A stretch of 46,945 nt of DNA from Alphaproteobacteria bacterium. GTDB lineage: Bacteria; Pseudomonadota; Alphaproteobacteria; ATCC43930; CGMCC-115725. Positions 9,942 to 18,479 of this stretch are shown here, one piece after another. Every line of letters begins with the position of its first letter. Position 1 is the first letter of the stretch. The notes below the pieces were generated by a model that saw only the letters and a program-made list of their open reading frames with translations, was not told where the DNA came from and searched no databases. Both the position numbers and the translations under genes were made by a program. Location: contig JASHOB010000239.1 in NCBI GenBank assembly GCA_030041335.1, positions 1-46,945 on the forward strand, given 5' to 3'.

Positions 9942-10982
9942 TTAGACCGTGGCCTTCCGCAGAACCGGATTTATGTCGGTGCCGAAATCGTGGTACCAGC
10001 CCTTCAGACCTTCCGGCGATTGGCCACGATCGAAAATCGCGGCGAAATGGCCGGCGCCGGCGCTTCTGCATTGCGCGACGATCTGCTCAGCGACGGCAGC
10101 GGGGGTGCCGGCGATGAACTCCTCCTCACCGATCGAGAAAGCATGCGCAGTCGGCGTGTCGAGTACCGCCGGCCTTCCCGGCAGATCGACCCGCGGGTCG
10201 ATCGCAATAAAGGCGCGAAACGCGTCGCGGCGCTTCCTCAATGCCTCGGCGACGTCACGATCGCTCTCGAGCAGCGTCACTTGACGCCGGATGCAGAGAT
10301 CATCCGGTCCAACATCGCGACCGGCCTTGTCGGCCTCGTCGCGGTAGGCATCGAAAATCTCGATGACCTTCTTGTGCGGATGGAAGCCGGTGCAGATTTT
10401 GGCGCCGCGTCGCGCCGCCTTCCGCGCCGAGGACACGCTGACCACTGTCACCCATTTTGGCGGCGATGGCTGCTGCACGGTCCGCGGGGTCAGCCGAAGA
10501 TTAGTGAAATTCCAGAACCTGCCACTGTGCGAAATCACCGGTGACGCAAGCGCCTTGTCGAGAATCTCGATCGCCTCGTCATTGCGGGCGCGGGCCTCGT
10601 CGACGCCGAGGCCGACCTGCGCCATCTCTTGCGGAATGCCGGCCGCGGTGCCGATTTCCAGCCTGCCGCCGGTCAGGTGATCGAGCATGCCGATCTCTTC
10701 GGCAAGCTGCCACGGCGAATGGTAGGGCGGCACCATCCCCATCACGCCGAGACGCATTCTCCTGGTGCGCAGCGCGACGTTGGCGATCAGAAGGTTGGGA
10801 GCGGGCGAATAGGCGACCCCGAAATGATGCTCGCTAAAGAAGATGCCGTCGAACCCGGCCGGCTCGGCACTGGCCCAGAGATCGAGATAGGCATTGAAAT
10901 AGCGCAGCGACAAAGTCGGATCGAACTTCTCATAGAGCTCGTGCGGCGCCGCAAAAAATTCGAAGATCCAGGATTTTATCAC
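9942..10982 (-). CDS. LLM class flavin-dependent oxidoreductase (luciferase-like)
   Basis: This 346-residue protein belongs to the bacterial-luciferase-like TIM-barrel superfamily, which uses reduced FMN or F420 for mono-oxygenation or redox reactions. Visible blocks are GFDGIFFSEHHFG (about residues 43-55), RMRLGVMGMVPPYHSPWQLAEE (about 75-95), DHLTGGRLEIGTAAG (about 101-115) and a C-terminal GTPAAVAEQI (about 290-300), where the last is the usual substrate/flavin-gating helix. The start is GTG 10982, giving MIKSWIFEFF, because a GGGAGAGAG ribosome site lies just upstream; the longer frame to 11051 adds unconserved residues. It is divergent from the oxygenase gene at 11089. The substrate cannot be told from sequence. 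Confidence 0.85.
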   Translation of the reverse strand: MIKSWIFEFFAAPHELYEKFDPTLSLRYFNAYLDLWASAEPAGFDGIFFSEHHFGVAYSPAPNLLIANVALRTRRMRLGVMGMVPPYHSPWQLAEEIGMLDHLTGGRLEIGTAAGIPQEMAQVGLGVDEARARNDEAIEILDKALASPVISHSGRFWNFTNLRLTPRTVQQPSPPKWVTVVSVSSARKAARRGAKICTGFHPHKKVIEIFDAYRDEADKAGRDVGPDDLCIRRQVTLLESDRDVAEALRKRRDAFRAFIAIDPRVDLPGRPAVLDTPTAHAFSIGEEEFIAGTPAAVAEQIVAQCRSAGAGHFAAIFDRGQSPEGLKGWYHDFGTDINPVLRKATV

Positions 10983-11088
10983 GTCTCTCTCCCGCTTCAG
11001 AACGAGGTGCTGAACGTCGGTGAGGATGCACATTCCGTCGGGCCGAGACAAGCTTGAGGCGGGGGTGACTGGGTCCTATTGTCCCGCC

Positions 11089-11730
11089 ATGCAATTCCTT
11101 GATCTCGATCGGGCGCGGCACGCCAAACTCGAAACCGACCCCTTCCCCTATTTTGTCGTGCCTGGCTTCATTCCTGCGGCCGCGCGCCCGGCGCTGTCGC
11201 GCGATTTTCCGCGCATCGACAAGGTCGGCAGCTTCCCTACGACCATGTTCGAAATGAGCCCGGCCTTTTCCGACTTCATCCGCGAACTGGAAGGGCCGGC
11301 ATTCCGGGATGTCGTCGCGGCGAAGCTCCAGATCGACTTAGCCGGGCGCCCGACCATGGTCACCGTGCGCGGACAATCCGGCGCCCGTGACGGCAACATT
11401 CATGCCGATAGCAGTACCAAGTTGGTGACGGTGCTGATCTATCTGAATGAGAGTTGGGAAGCGCCGGGCGGAAGGCTGCGCTTGTTGCGGTCGTCCGACA
11501 GTCTCGATGACATGGTCGCTGAAGTGCCGCCCGATGCCGGCACGCTGCTGGCGTTCCGGGTGACGCCGCATTCATGGCACGGCCACGCGCCGGCGTTCGG
11601 TCCGCGTCGCGTGGTGCAGCTTAACTGGGTGACCGATCAAAGCGTGGTCCGTCGGGAGCGGGCGCGCCATATCTTGTCGGCCCGCGTTAAGCGGCTCCTG
11701 GCCTTTGCCAAATCGCCTGCCGCCGGGTAA
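11089..11730 (+). CDS. 2OG-Fe(II) oxygenase family protein
   Basis: This 213-residue protein fits the small non-haem Fe(II)/2-oxoglutarate dioxygenases related to prolyl 4-hydroxylase. The iron ligands are visible as H105-x-D107 in GNIHADSSTK and a distal His in HSWHGH (H164 likely), with an Arg pair (173-174) positioned to bind 2-oxoglutarate. The double-stranded beta-helix strand LVTVLIYLNESWEAPGGRLRLL follows the first ligands, as in the family. ATG 11089 begins the conserved-looking MQFLDLDRAR; the frame opens earlier at 11020 but without a ribosome site and overlapping the divergent gene's leader. The substrate is unknown; related proteins hydroxylate peptides or small molecules. It lies 38 bases before the TrpB-like gene on the same strand. 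Confidence 0.8.
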   Translation: MQFLDLDRARHAKLETDPFPYFVVPGFIPAAARPALSRDFPRIDKVGSFPTTMFEMSPAFSDFIRELEGPAFRDVVAAKLQIDLAGRPTMVTVRGQSGARDGNIHADSSTKLVTVLIYLNESWEAPGGRLRLLRSSDSLDDMVAEVPPDAGTLLAFRVTPHSWHGHAPAFGPRRVVQLNWVTDQSVVRRERARHILSARVKRLLAFAKSPAAG

Positions 11731-11768
11731 AGGATAGCAGCGGCGTTTGCTGACGAGGGGAGGGTCGC

Positions 11769-13136
11769 GTGGCGGACACGGTCAAATATGTGCTCGACGA
11801 ATCCAGGATTCCGAAATCTTGGTACAATATTGTCGCCGACTTGCCGCAGGGCCCGCCCCCGGTACTGCACCCCGGTACGTTGCAGCCGATCGGACCGGGA
11901 GACCTCGCGCCCTTGTTTCCAATGGCGCTCATCATGCAAGAGGTCTCGACCGAGCGGCAGGTCGAGATCCCCGAGCCCGTGCGCGAGGTCTATCGGCAGT
12001 GGCGACCCTCGCCCCTCTACCGGGCGCGCCGCTTGGAGCGGGCGCTCGATACGCCCGCCCGCATCTATTACAAGTATGAAGGCGTTTCGCCGGCGGGGAG
12101 CCACAAGCCCAACACCGCGGTGCCGCAGGCTTTCTACAACAAAGAGGAAGGCGTGAAGCGCCTTGCGACCGAGACCGGTGCCGGCCAATGGGGTTCCGCG
12201 CTCGCCTTTGCCGGGGCGTTGTTCGGTCTTGAAGTCAAGGTCTACATGGTCAGGGTAAGCTTCGAGCAAAAGCCGTACCGTAAGGCGCTGATGGAAGCAT
12301 GGGGCGCGCAATGCGTCGCCTCACCCTCGACCGAGACCAACGCCGGACGCCAAATCCTCAAGGATCATCCCAACTCGACGGGTAGCCTCGGCATTGCCAT
12401 AAGCGAGGCGGTCGAAATTGCCGCCACCCACGACGACACGAAATATGCACTTGGCTCGGTATTGAACCATGTGCTGATGCATCAGACCGTGATCGGCCAG
12501 GAAGCGATCGCACAATTCGAGATGGCGGACGACTATCCCGACATCGTGATCGGTTGCACGGGCGGCGGCAGCAATTTCTCCGGCGTCGCCTTTCCGTTTA
12601 TCGGTGAGCAACTCCGCGGCGGCAAAAAGGTTCGGGTAATTGCCTGCGAGCCTTCGGCTTGTCCGAGCCTTACGCGTGGCAAATATACCTACGATTTCGG
12701 CGATACCGGCCATCTCACGCCGCTGGTCAAGATGCACACGCTCGGCTCGACCTTCGTGCCGCCCGGGTTTCACGCCGGTGGGCTGCGTTATCACGGCATG
12801 GCGCCGCTGGTGAGCCTGGTGCAGGAGTTGGGGCTGATCGAGAGTCGCGCCTATACGCAAACCAAGTGCTTCGAGGCCGGCATTCAGTTCGCCCGTGCCG
12901 AGGGCATCCTGCCGGCGCCGGAAGCCAATCACGCGGTGCGCGGCGCGATCGATGAAGCGTTGCGTTGCCGGCGCGAAGGCAAGGCCCAAACCATCCTGTT
13001 CAATCTCTGCGGCCACGGCCACTTCGATATGCAGGCCTACATCGATTATTTGGCTGGCAAGCTCGAAGACAGCGCCTACGACGAAAACGCGCTGCGAGCG
13101 GCAATGGCCGATCTTCCAAAAGTCGCCGCGGAATAG
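11769..13136 (+). CDS. TrpB2-type PLP-dependent enzyme (tryptophan synthase beta-like)
   Basis: TrpB2 proteins resemble the tryptophan synthase beta chain but usually stand apart from trpA. The 455-residue protein shows the PLP lysine in [11 protein letters not shown] (K113), the [12 protein letters not shown] segment (about 138-149) and the phosphate-binding glycine loop [11 protein letters not shown] (about 262-272). The extended N-terminus and the region around [12 protein letters not shown] separate it from TrpB1. No trpA or other trp gene is nearby, consistent with a salvage role (serine plus indole) or another beta-replacement reaction. The start is GTG 11769 behind a GGGGAGGG ribosome site. 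The C-terminal coding region overlaps no proven gene, and the PfkB kinase follows within 14 bases. Confidence 0.9.
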   Translation: MADTVKYVLDESRIPKSWYNIVADLPQGPPPVLHPGTLQPIGPGDLAPLFPMALIMQEVSTERQVEIPEPVREVYRQWRPSPLYRARRLERALDTPARIYYKYEGVSPAGSHKPNTAVPQAFYNKEEGVKRLATETGAGQWGSALAFAGALFGLEVKVYMVRVSFEQKPYRKALMEAWGAQCVASPSTETNAGRQILKDHPNSTGSLGIAISEAVEIAATHDDTKYALGSVLNHVLMHQTVIGQEAIAQFEMADDYPDIVIGCTGGGSNFSGVAFPFIGEQLRGGKKVRVIACEPSACPSLTRGKYTYDFGDTGHLTPLVKMHTLGSTFVPPGFHAGGLRYHGMAPLVSLVQELGLIESRAYTQTKCFEAGIQFARAEGILPAPEANHAVRGAIDEALRCRREGKAQTILFNLCGHGHFDMQAYIDYLAGKLEDSAYDENALRAAMADLPKVAAE

Positions 13137-13149
13137 TGCGGGGCGAACT

Positions 13150-14061
13150 CTGAGCAGGGTTGTCGTCGTCGGCAGTATTGGCGTCGATCTCGTCGCGTAC
13201 GCGTCACGGCTGCCGGTGCGGGGCGAGACCGTGCTGGGCGATTCGTGCGAGCGCTTTCCCGGCGGCAAGGGGCTCAATCAGGCCGTCGCGGCCGCTCTGG
13301 CTGGCTCCCCGACGCTGATGGTTGGCGCCGTCGGTGACGACGCCAATGGCGAATTCATCCGAACCGTGTTGACAAAATACGGTATCGATCAAGCGGGCGT
13401 CGAGACCGTGCCGGCGGCGACACATCTTGCCGTCATCATGGTCGGCAGCGATGGCAATCAGATCGTCGTCATACCCGGTGCCGACCGCCGTATCGACGCG
13501 GGGCGGGTCGCTTCGCTTCGCTTTGACAAGGGTGACGTCTGCGTCGCGCAGGGCGAGACCACGGCGGAGGTGGTCCGCAATTGCTTCCGCGCGGCGCGGG
13601 CGCAAGGCGCGGTCACGCTATTCAATCCGGCACCCGCCACCGACGACGCGCGTGAGCTCATGCCGCTTGCAGACGTGGTTGTCGTCAACGAGGTGGAATG
13701 CGCCTTCTTCGCCGGCGTGCCATTCGATCCTGGAAGCGCGGAAGGATTGCTGGACGCGGCCAAACGCGCCCTTGAGCTTGGTCCGGCACAAACCTTAATC
13801 ATGACGCTCGGAGCGCGCGGGGTCATGGCGCTGCTGGGTGATAAATCGGTTCATTATGCGGGTCACGCGGTTGACGTTATTGATAGCACCGGGGCCGGCG
13901 ACTGCTTTGTCGGCACTCTGGCGGCGGCGGTGGCGCGAGGCTCGGCAGTGGCCGACGGGATTGGCGAGGCCAATGCCGCGGCCGCCCTGTCGGTCGGCAG
14001 GAAGGGAGCGTTGGTGAGCTTTCCCGAGCGGCGCCAGGTATTGGAATTCCTGCGTCGGTAA
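13150..14061 (+). CDS. PfkB-family carbohydrate kinase (ribokinase-like)
   Basis: This protein of about 303 residues belongs to the PfkB/ribokinase family, which phosphorylates ribose, other sugars or nucleosides with ATP. It has the N-terminal VVVVGSIGVDLVAYASRLPVRGET block, GGKGLNQA (residues 38-45) for substrate binding, and DSTGAGDCF (residues 245-253) with the catalytic Asp (D251) and anion hole. The start is a problem: there is no ATG, GTG or TTG in frame between 12895, deep in the preceding gene, and the conserved N-terminal strand. CTG 13150 is the only sensible candidate and I list it, with low certainty on this point. Starting at 12895 would add about 85 residues of out-of-frame trpB-like sequence. 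Translation may be coupled to the upstream gene. Confidence 0.82.
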   Translation: MSRVVVVGSIGVDLVAYASRLPVRGETVLGDSCERFPGGKGLNQAVAAALAGSPTLMVGAVGDDANGEFIRTVLTKYGIDQAGVETVPAATHLAVIMVGSDGNQIVVIPGADRRIDAGRVASLRFDKGDVCVAQGETTAEVVRNCFRAARAQGAVTLFNPAPATDDARELMPLADVVVVNEVECAFFAGVPFDPGSAEGLLDAAKRALELGPAQTLIMTLGARGVMALLGDKSVHYAGHAVDVIDSTGAGDCFVGTLAAAVARGSAVADGIGEANAAAALSVGRKGALVSFPERRQVLEFLRR

Positions 14062-14098
14062 TGCCGTGCCGCCAGATCACTCGCTGCGCTAGACCGCC

Positions 14099-15946
14099 AT
14101 GTTGACGATTGCCGATCTAACCTATCGCATCGCCGGCCGCACCTTGTTCGAGGGCGCATCGGCACGGATCCCAGACGGCTGGAAGGTCGGGTTGATTGGC
14201 CGCAACGGCACCGGCAAATCGACCTTGTTGGCGCTGATTCTCGGGACCTTGCAAGCCGACGCCGGGGGCGTCGAAATAAGCGGCGGCGACCGTATCGGTA
14301 TTGTGACGCAAGAGGCCCCGGGCGGGGACCAGACGCCGATCGAGCATGTGCTCGGGGCCGATACTGAACGCGCGGCGTTGCTGGCAGAAAGCGAGGCTTC
14401 CCCCACTGCGGGGCGTCTCGCTCACATCCACGATCGCCTCAACGCCATCGGTGCCCATGCCGCACCAGCCCGCGCTGCGGCGATCCTTGCGGGGCTCGGG
14501 TTTGATGAGCCAATGCAGCATCGGCCGCTTTCGAGCTTTTCCGGCGGTTGGCGGATGCGGGTTGCGCTCTCGGCCGTCCTATTCGCGGAGCCTCAATTGC
14601 TTCTCCTCGACGAGCCGACCAATCATCTCGACCTCGAAGCGGTGGCCTGGCTCGAAAATTTTCTGCGCGATTATCCGCACACACTGCTGATTGTCAGCCA
14701 TGATCGCAGCCTCTTGAACGCCGTGCCCGACCATATTCTGCATCTCGACCATGCCAAGCTGACGCTCTACGCAGGAGGCTACGACGCCTTCGAAGAGCAG
14801 CGAGCGCTGCGCGCCGCGCATAGCAAAGCGCAAGCGGCGAAGCAGGAGGCGCGGCGCGCGCATCTGCAGGCCTTCGTTGATCGTTTCCGTGCCAAGGCGA
14901 GCAAGGCGCGCCAAGCACAGAGCCGGCTGAAAATGATCGCGAAGATGTCGCCGGTCGCCGTCGTCGACGACGACCCGACCATGGCCTTCGATTTTCCGGC
15001 GCCGCCGGAATTGCATCCGCCGCTCATCACCATTGAAAAGGGCACAGTTGGCTATGCGCCGGGCCGACCGGTCCTGAGGCAACTCAACCTGCGCATCGAT
15101 CCGGATGATCGCATCGCGCTCCTGGGTGCAAACGGCAACGGCAAATCGACCCTGGCAAAGCTGCTGGCCGGGCGCATGGAACTCCAAACCGGCAGCCAAC
15201 ATCGCTCGCGCCGGCTCCGTACCGGCTATTTTGCCCAGCATCAGATAGAGGATCTGATCCCGGAACAGACCCCTTATGACCATCTTGCGCGGCTGATGCC
15301 GAATGCGACGCCGAGCGAGCTGCGATCGCGGCTCGGCCACTTTGGTTTCAGCCAGGACAAGGCATTCGTCCCGGTCGCTGCGCTGTCCGGCGGCGAGCGG
15401 GCACGACTTAATTTCGCGCTGGTCACCCGTGACGTGCCGTCCTTGCTGATTCTTGACGAGCCAACCAATCATCTCGACGTCGACAGCCGTGCGGCACTAG
15501 CCACTGCGATCAACGAATTTACCGGTGCGGTGATACTCATCAGTCACGATTGGTATTTGCTCGAATTGACGGCGGATCGGCTGTGGCTGGTCGCCGGGGG
15601 TCGCGTCACACCCTATGAGGGTGATCTCGACGCCTATCGCCGGTCGATGCGCGAGACCGACCGGCCGGCGCCCAAGGACGCCAAGCCGTCGCCGCGGGCA
15701 TCGTCGCCGGCTGGCCGAAAGAGTTTGGAACCGAAGCGCCGCGCCGCCCGTGACGCCGAGGCGCGGCTACGCGAATGTCTGGCGGAAAAATCCGAGATCG
15801 AGCATCAACTCACGAGCGCCGATCTCTCAGCCAGCGAGCGCCGCCAATTGATGCGCCACCATCAGGCCCTGACGGAGCGCGTCGCCGCCGCCGAGCAAGC
15901 CTGGATCGATGCGGAAGAGGCCCTCGAGGCGGCCATCCTTTATTGA
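14099..15946 (+). CDS. ABC-F family ATPase (Uup/YheS-like)
   Basis: ABC-F proteins are soluble twin ATPases that act on the ribosome, mostly to relieve stalling. The 615-residue protein has two ABC domains. The first has Walker A GRNGTGKST (about 34-42), signature FSGGW (about 147) and Walker B LLLLDEPTNHLD (about 164-175). The second has GANGNGKST (about 343-351), LSGGERAR (about 431) and LLILDEPTNHLD (about 451-462). The linker between them is Arg/Lys/Ala-rich (about 235-275), as in the P-site tRNA-interaction motif. The C-terminal 70 residues are predicted coiled coil, as in Uup/YheS. No membrane segments are present. ATG 14099 is close to the end of the kinase gene (38 bases), so they may be co-transcribed. 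Confidence 0.93.
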   Translation: MLTIADLTYRIAGRTLFEGASARIPDGWKVGLIGRNGTGKSTLLALILGTLQADAGGVEISGGDRIGIVTQEAPGGDQTPIEHVLGADTERAALLAESEASPTAGRLAHIHDRLNAIGAHAAPARAAAILAGLGFDEPMQHRPLSSFSGGWRMRVALSAVLFAEPQLLLLDEPTNHLDLEAVAWLENFLRDYPHTLLIVSHDRSLLNAVPDHILHLDHAKLTLYAGGYDAFEEQRALRAAHSKAQAAKQEARRAHLQAFVDRFRAKASKARQAQSRLKMIAKMSPVAVVDDDPTMAFDFPAPPELHPPLITIEKGTVGYAPGRPVLRQLNLRIDPDDRIALLGANGNGKSTLAKLLAGRMELQTGSQHRSRRLRTGYFAQHQIEDLIPEQTPYDHLARLMPNATPSELRSRLGHFGFSQDKAFVPVAALSGGERARLNFALVTRDVPSLLILDEPTNHLDVDSRAALATAINEFTGAVILISHDWYLLELTADRLWLVAGGRVTPYEGDLDAYRRSMRETDRPAPKDAKPSPRASSPAGRKSLEPKRRAARDAEARLRECLAEKSEIEHQLTSADLSASERRQLMRHHQALTERVAAAEQAWIDAEEALEAAILY

Positions 15947-15990
15947 CTTGATAATGCGCGACGCATAGCCTCGGTTGTGGGGAGAAGCAA

Positions 15991-16028
15991 CAAATACGCA
16001 AAGCGACAAATACCAAATACGACAATAC
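15991..16028 (+). repeat. A-rich leader with CAAATAC direct repeats
   Basis: The leader of the PQQ dehydrogenase gene has three copies of CAAATAC at 15991-15997, 16007-16013 and 16014-16020, and a shorter CAATAC at 16023. They end about 36 bases before the start codon. They may be a regulator-binding array or simply an unstructured, A-rich translation leader; a TTGACT at 15943-15948 could be the -35 element. Confidence 0.4.
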
Positions 16029-16064
16029 GCAATAAAAGCAACGCATCAGCGAACGGAGGAACGC

Positions 16065-17786
16065 ATGCTTATGCCTGACATGCCGGTGTTAAGACGACTC
16101 GCGGTGATGGCAAGCGTTGCAGCCGCTGGCCTTTTCAATATCGGTTCCGCGCTCGCGGACGAAACCAAACCTGCGACGCTCTATGGGGATATGAGCTCGG
16201 TAACGCAGGATATGCTCGATAGGGCCGGCCAAAACGGAAATGATTTTCTGTTGACCAACGGGAATTATTCGCAGCAGCGGTTTTATCCGAACGCCCAGAT
16301 CAATCGCGGCAACGTCGCAAGATTAAGGCCGGCTTGGATTTTTCAGACCGATCTCATGGAGTCAATGGAGACGTCGCCCATCATAGTGAATGGCATCATG
16401 TATGTGACGACGTCGTTCGACCATGTTTATGCCCTTGATGCGCGAACCGGGGAGGAGCTTTGGCATTACCAGCAAAAGCTCGGGCCCATTACAACCTATT
16501 GTTGCGGACCCAATAATCGCGGCGTTGCCGTCTATGGCGACGCGGTTTATCTCGCCACTCTCGATTCCAAACTCGTGGCGCTCGACGCCAAGACTGGCAA
16601 GGTGAAGTGGTCGTCCGACATTGCCGATCCCGAAGCAGGCTACAGCGAAACCATGGCGCCGACGGCTGTCGACGGCAAAATCCTGGTCGGCACGAATGGT
16701 GGCGAATACGGTATTCGTGGCTTTGTCAAGGCGTTCGACGCCAAGGACGGCCATGTGATCTGGACCTTTTACACCATTCCCGAAAAGAATCTCGGCGTTT
16801 GGGCAGAAAAGGATGCCACCGGACGCGATTTGCACCGCGATATCGCAACCGAAAAGGCCAATGCCCCGCAGGCCACCGAACTCTATAAGCGGCTCGGTGG
16901 CGGCGTATGGCAGAATCCATCGGTGGATCTCGCCACCCGGCGTGTCTATTTCAGTGTCGGCAACCCGTCCCCCGACCTCGACGGCGCGGCGCGGCCCGGC
17001 GACAATCTCTATACCGATTCGCTCGTCTCCGTCGATCTCGACACCGGCAAATATATCTGCCACTTCCAGTACGTCCCGCACGATGTCTGGGACTTGGATG
17101 CGGTGAGCCCCACCGTGCTGGTCGACGCCATGGACAATGACGGCAAAGTCGTTCCCGCCGTGATGGAAGGCGGCAAGACTGGCCATGTCTACGTCAACAG
17201 ACGCAGCGATTGCGGCTTGATACGGTTCTCCGAGGCGATGGTGCCGCAGGAGAATATGTGGACTTTGCCCACCGCGGCCGGTGCCAGGATGTTGCCGGGG
17301 GCCAATGGCGGCGTCGAATGGTCGCCGATGGCGACGGATCCCTCCCTGGGGCTCGTCTATGCCATCAATCTCCACCAGCCGATGACCTATACCGTCACCA
17401 GCGCGCCCTATCCCAACGGCAAACTGTGGCTCGGCGGTGCCTTCGCGGTGATCCCGACCGAGGCGCAGTGGGGCAATATCACTGCGGTCGACTACAACAC
17501 CGGCAAGATCCGCTGGCAGGTAAAGACGCCGGAACCGATGATCGGTGGCATCCTCGCCACCGCGGGCGGATTGGTGTTTACCGGTGAAGGGAATGGCCGG
17601 TTCGCGGCATATGATTCCGCCAATGGCTCACGGCTGTGGCAGTTCCAGGCCGGCGCCGGCGTCAACGCGCCACCCTCGTCCTACAACGTTGACGGCAAGC
17701 AGTACATCGCGGTCGCCGCTGGTGGCAACGTTCAGCTTAATTACAAACGCGGCAACGCCATCATAGCGTTTACGTTGCCCGAATAA
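16065..17786 (+). CDS. Periplasmic PQQ-dependent alcohol dehydrogenase
   Basis: This quinoprotein oxidises alcohols or aldehydes in the periplasm using pyrroloquinoline quinone and passes electrons to a cytochrome c. The 573-residue protein has a signal peptide (about 1-31, cut near SALA-DE) and a propeller with repeated W-docking blocks such as [15 protein letters not shown]. It has the vicinal disulphide pair C146-C147. Metal and catalytic residues align as E214 (GGEYG), N300 (GNPSPD) and D343 (PHDVWDLDA). D345, two residues on, sits at the position of the extra lanthanide-binding Asp of XoxF, so a lanthanide rather than calcium site is possible; but membrane glucose dehydrogenases also have Asp there. 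No haem motif is present, so it is not a quinohaemoprotein. A GGAGGA ribosome site precedes ATG 16065. The dihaem cytochrome at 17861 is its likely electron acceptor. Confidence 0.93.
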   Translation: MLMPDMPVLRRLAVMASVAAAGLFNIGSALADETKPATLYGDMSSVTQDMLDRAGQNGNDFLLTNGNYSQQRFYPNAQINRGNVARLRPAWIFQTDLMESMETSPIIVNGIMYVTTSFDHVYALDARTGEELWHYQQKLGPITTYCCGPNNRGVAVYGDAVYLATLDSKLVALDAKTGKVKWSSDIADPEAGYSETMAPTAVDGKILVGTNGGEYGIRGFVKAFDAKDGHVIWTFYTIPEKNLGVWAEKDATGRDLHRDIATEKANAPQATELYKRLGGGVWQNPSVDLATRRVYFSVGNPSPDLDGAARPGDNLYTDSLVSVDLDTGKYICHFQYVPHDVWDLDAVSPTVLVDAMDNDGKVVPAVMEGGKTGHVYVNRRSDCGLIRFSEAMVPQENMWTLPTAAGARMLPGANGGVEWSPMATDPSLGLVYAINLHQPMTYTVTSAPYPNGKLWLGGAFAVIPTEAQWGNITAVDYNTGKIRWQVKTPEPMIGGILATAGGLVFTGEGNGRFAAYDSANGSRLWQFQAGAGVNAPPSSYNVDGKQYIAVAAGGNVQLNYKRGNAIIAFTLPE

Positions 17787-17812
17787 TCGCGCTAGAAGGA
17801 TACGCAGAAGAG

Positions 17813-17832
17813 CGGGACCGCTTGCGGTCCCG
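17813..17832 (+). terminator. Hairpin between PQQ dehydrogenase and cytochrome c
   Basis: A perfect 8-bp GC-rich stem (CGGGACCG at 17813-17820 and its complement at 17825-17832) closes a CTTG loop and is followed by TTCCTTTGTC. It lies in the 74-base gap between the dehydrogenase and cytochrome genes, so it could act as a partial terminator that lowers cytochrome expression or as a 3' stabiliser. Confidence 0.65.
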
Positions 17833-17860
17833 TTCCTTTGTCAGCGGCTAGAAACAAAAG

Positions 17861-18436
17861 ATGCGGCGCAAATGTTCGATTCTGAGCGGCACGCTGCTCT
17901 GCCTCGCCGCCGTTGCCGCATCAGCACAACCACAAACCGTCGAGCAGAAGGCAGAGGTTTGTGCGGCGTGCCATGGCGCCAAGGGGATTCCGGTCGACAA
18001 GACCTATCCCGTGATCTGGGGACAACACCAGGGCTATCTCTACCTCGAGCTCCGCGATTTCAAGTCGGGCGCCCGCAAGAACGATCTCATGACGGCCGTC
18101 GTCGCCGACTTAAGCCGCGACGACATGATGGCGCTGGCCGCGTATTTCGCGAAGAAGACGTGGCCGGATCTGCGCCAAAAATCGGCCCCTGATGCCGAAG
18201 CCGCCGTCGCGAATCGCGTCAATGTCTCGATCGGTTGCACCGGGTGCCATCTCGGCCAATATCAAGGGGATGCGACCGTACCCCGTCTCGCCGGGCAGCA
18301 ACACGACTATTTGTTGAAGTCGATGCGCGATTTTCGCAGCCGCGCCCGCGCCAACAATCCCGGCATGACCGACCTGATGAAGGCGACTGCCGAGGCGGAT
18401 CTTGCGCCCGAGGCGGATTTTCTCGCTGGCCATTAA
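17861..18436 (+). CDS. Dihaem cytochrome c (c4-like)
   Basis: This 191-residue periplasmic protein has a signal peptide (about 1-22, cut near ASA-QP) and two haem-binding motifs, C34AACH38 and C126TGCH130, each followed by the pattern of c4/c553-type domains ([17 protein letters not shown] and [17 protein letters not shown]). The two-domain layout matches cytochrome c4, which carries electrons to oxidases. It directly follows the PQQ dehydrogenase, which needs such an acceptor. Methionines near 77 and 169-173 may be axial ligands. The C-terminus (ADFLAGH) is at the usual place for the family, so it is complete. ATG 17861 has only a weak ribosome site. The start of alaS lies 43 bases downstream. 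Confidence 0.9.
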   Translation: MRRKCSILSGTLLCLAAVAASAQPQTVEQKAEVCAACHGAKGIPVDKTYPVIWGQHQGYLYLELRDFKSGARKNDLMTAVVADLSRDDMMALAAYFAKKTWPDLRQKSAPDAEAAVANRVNVSIGCTGCHLGQYQGDATVPRLAGQQHDYLLKSMRDFRSRARANNPGMTDLMKATAEADLAPEADFLAGH

Positions 18437-18479
18437 GGCGGCACCCCTCAACTTTACAGCGCCTAGAGGCTCAGGCTTA

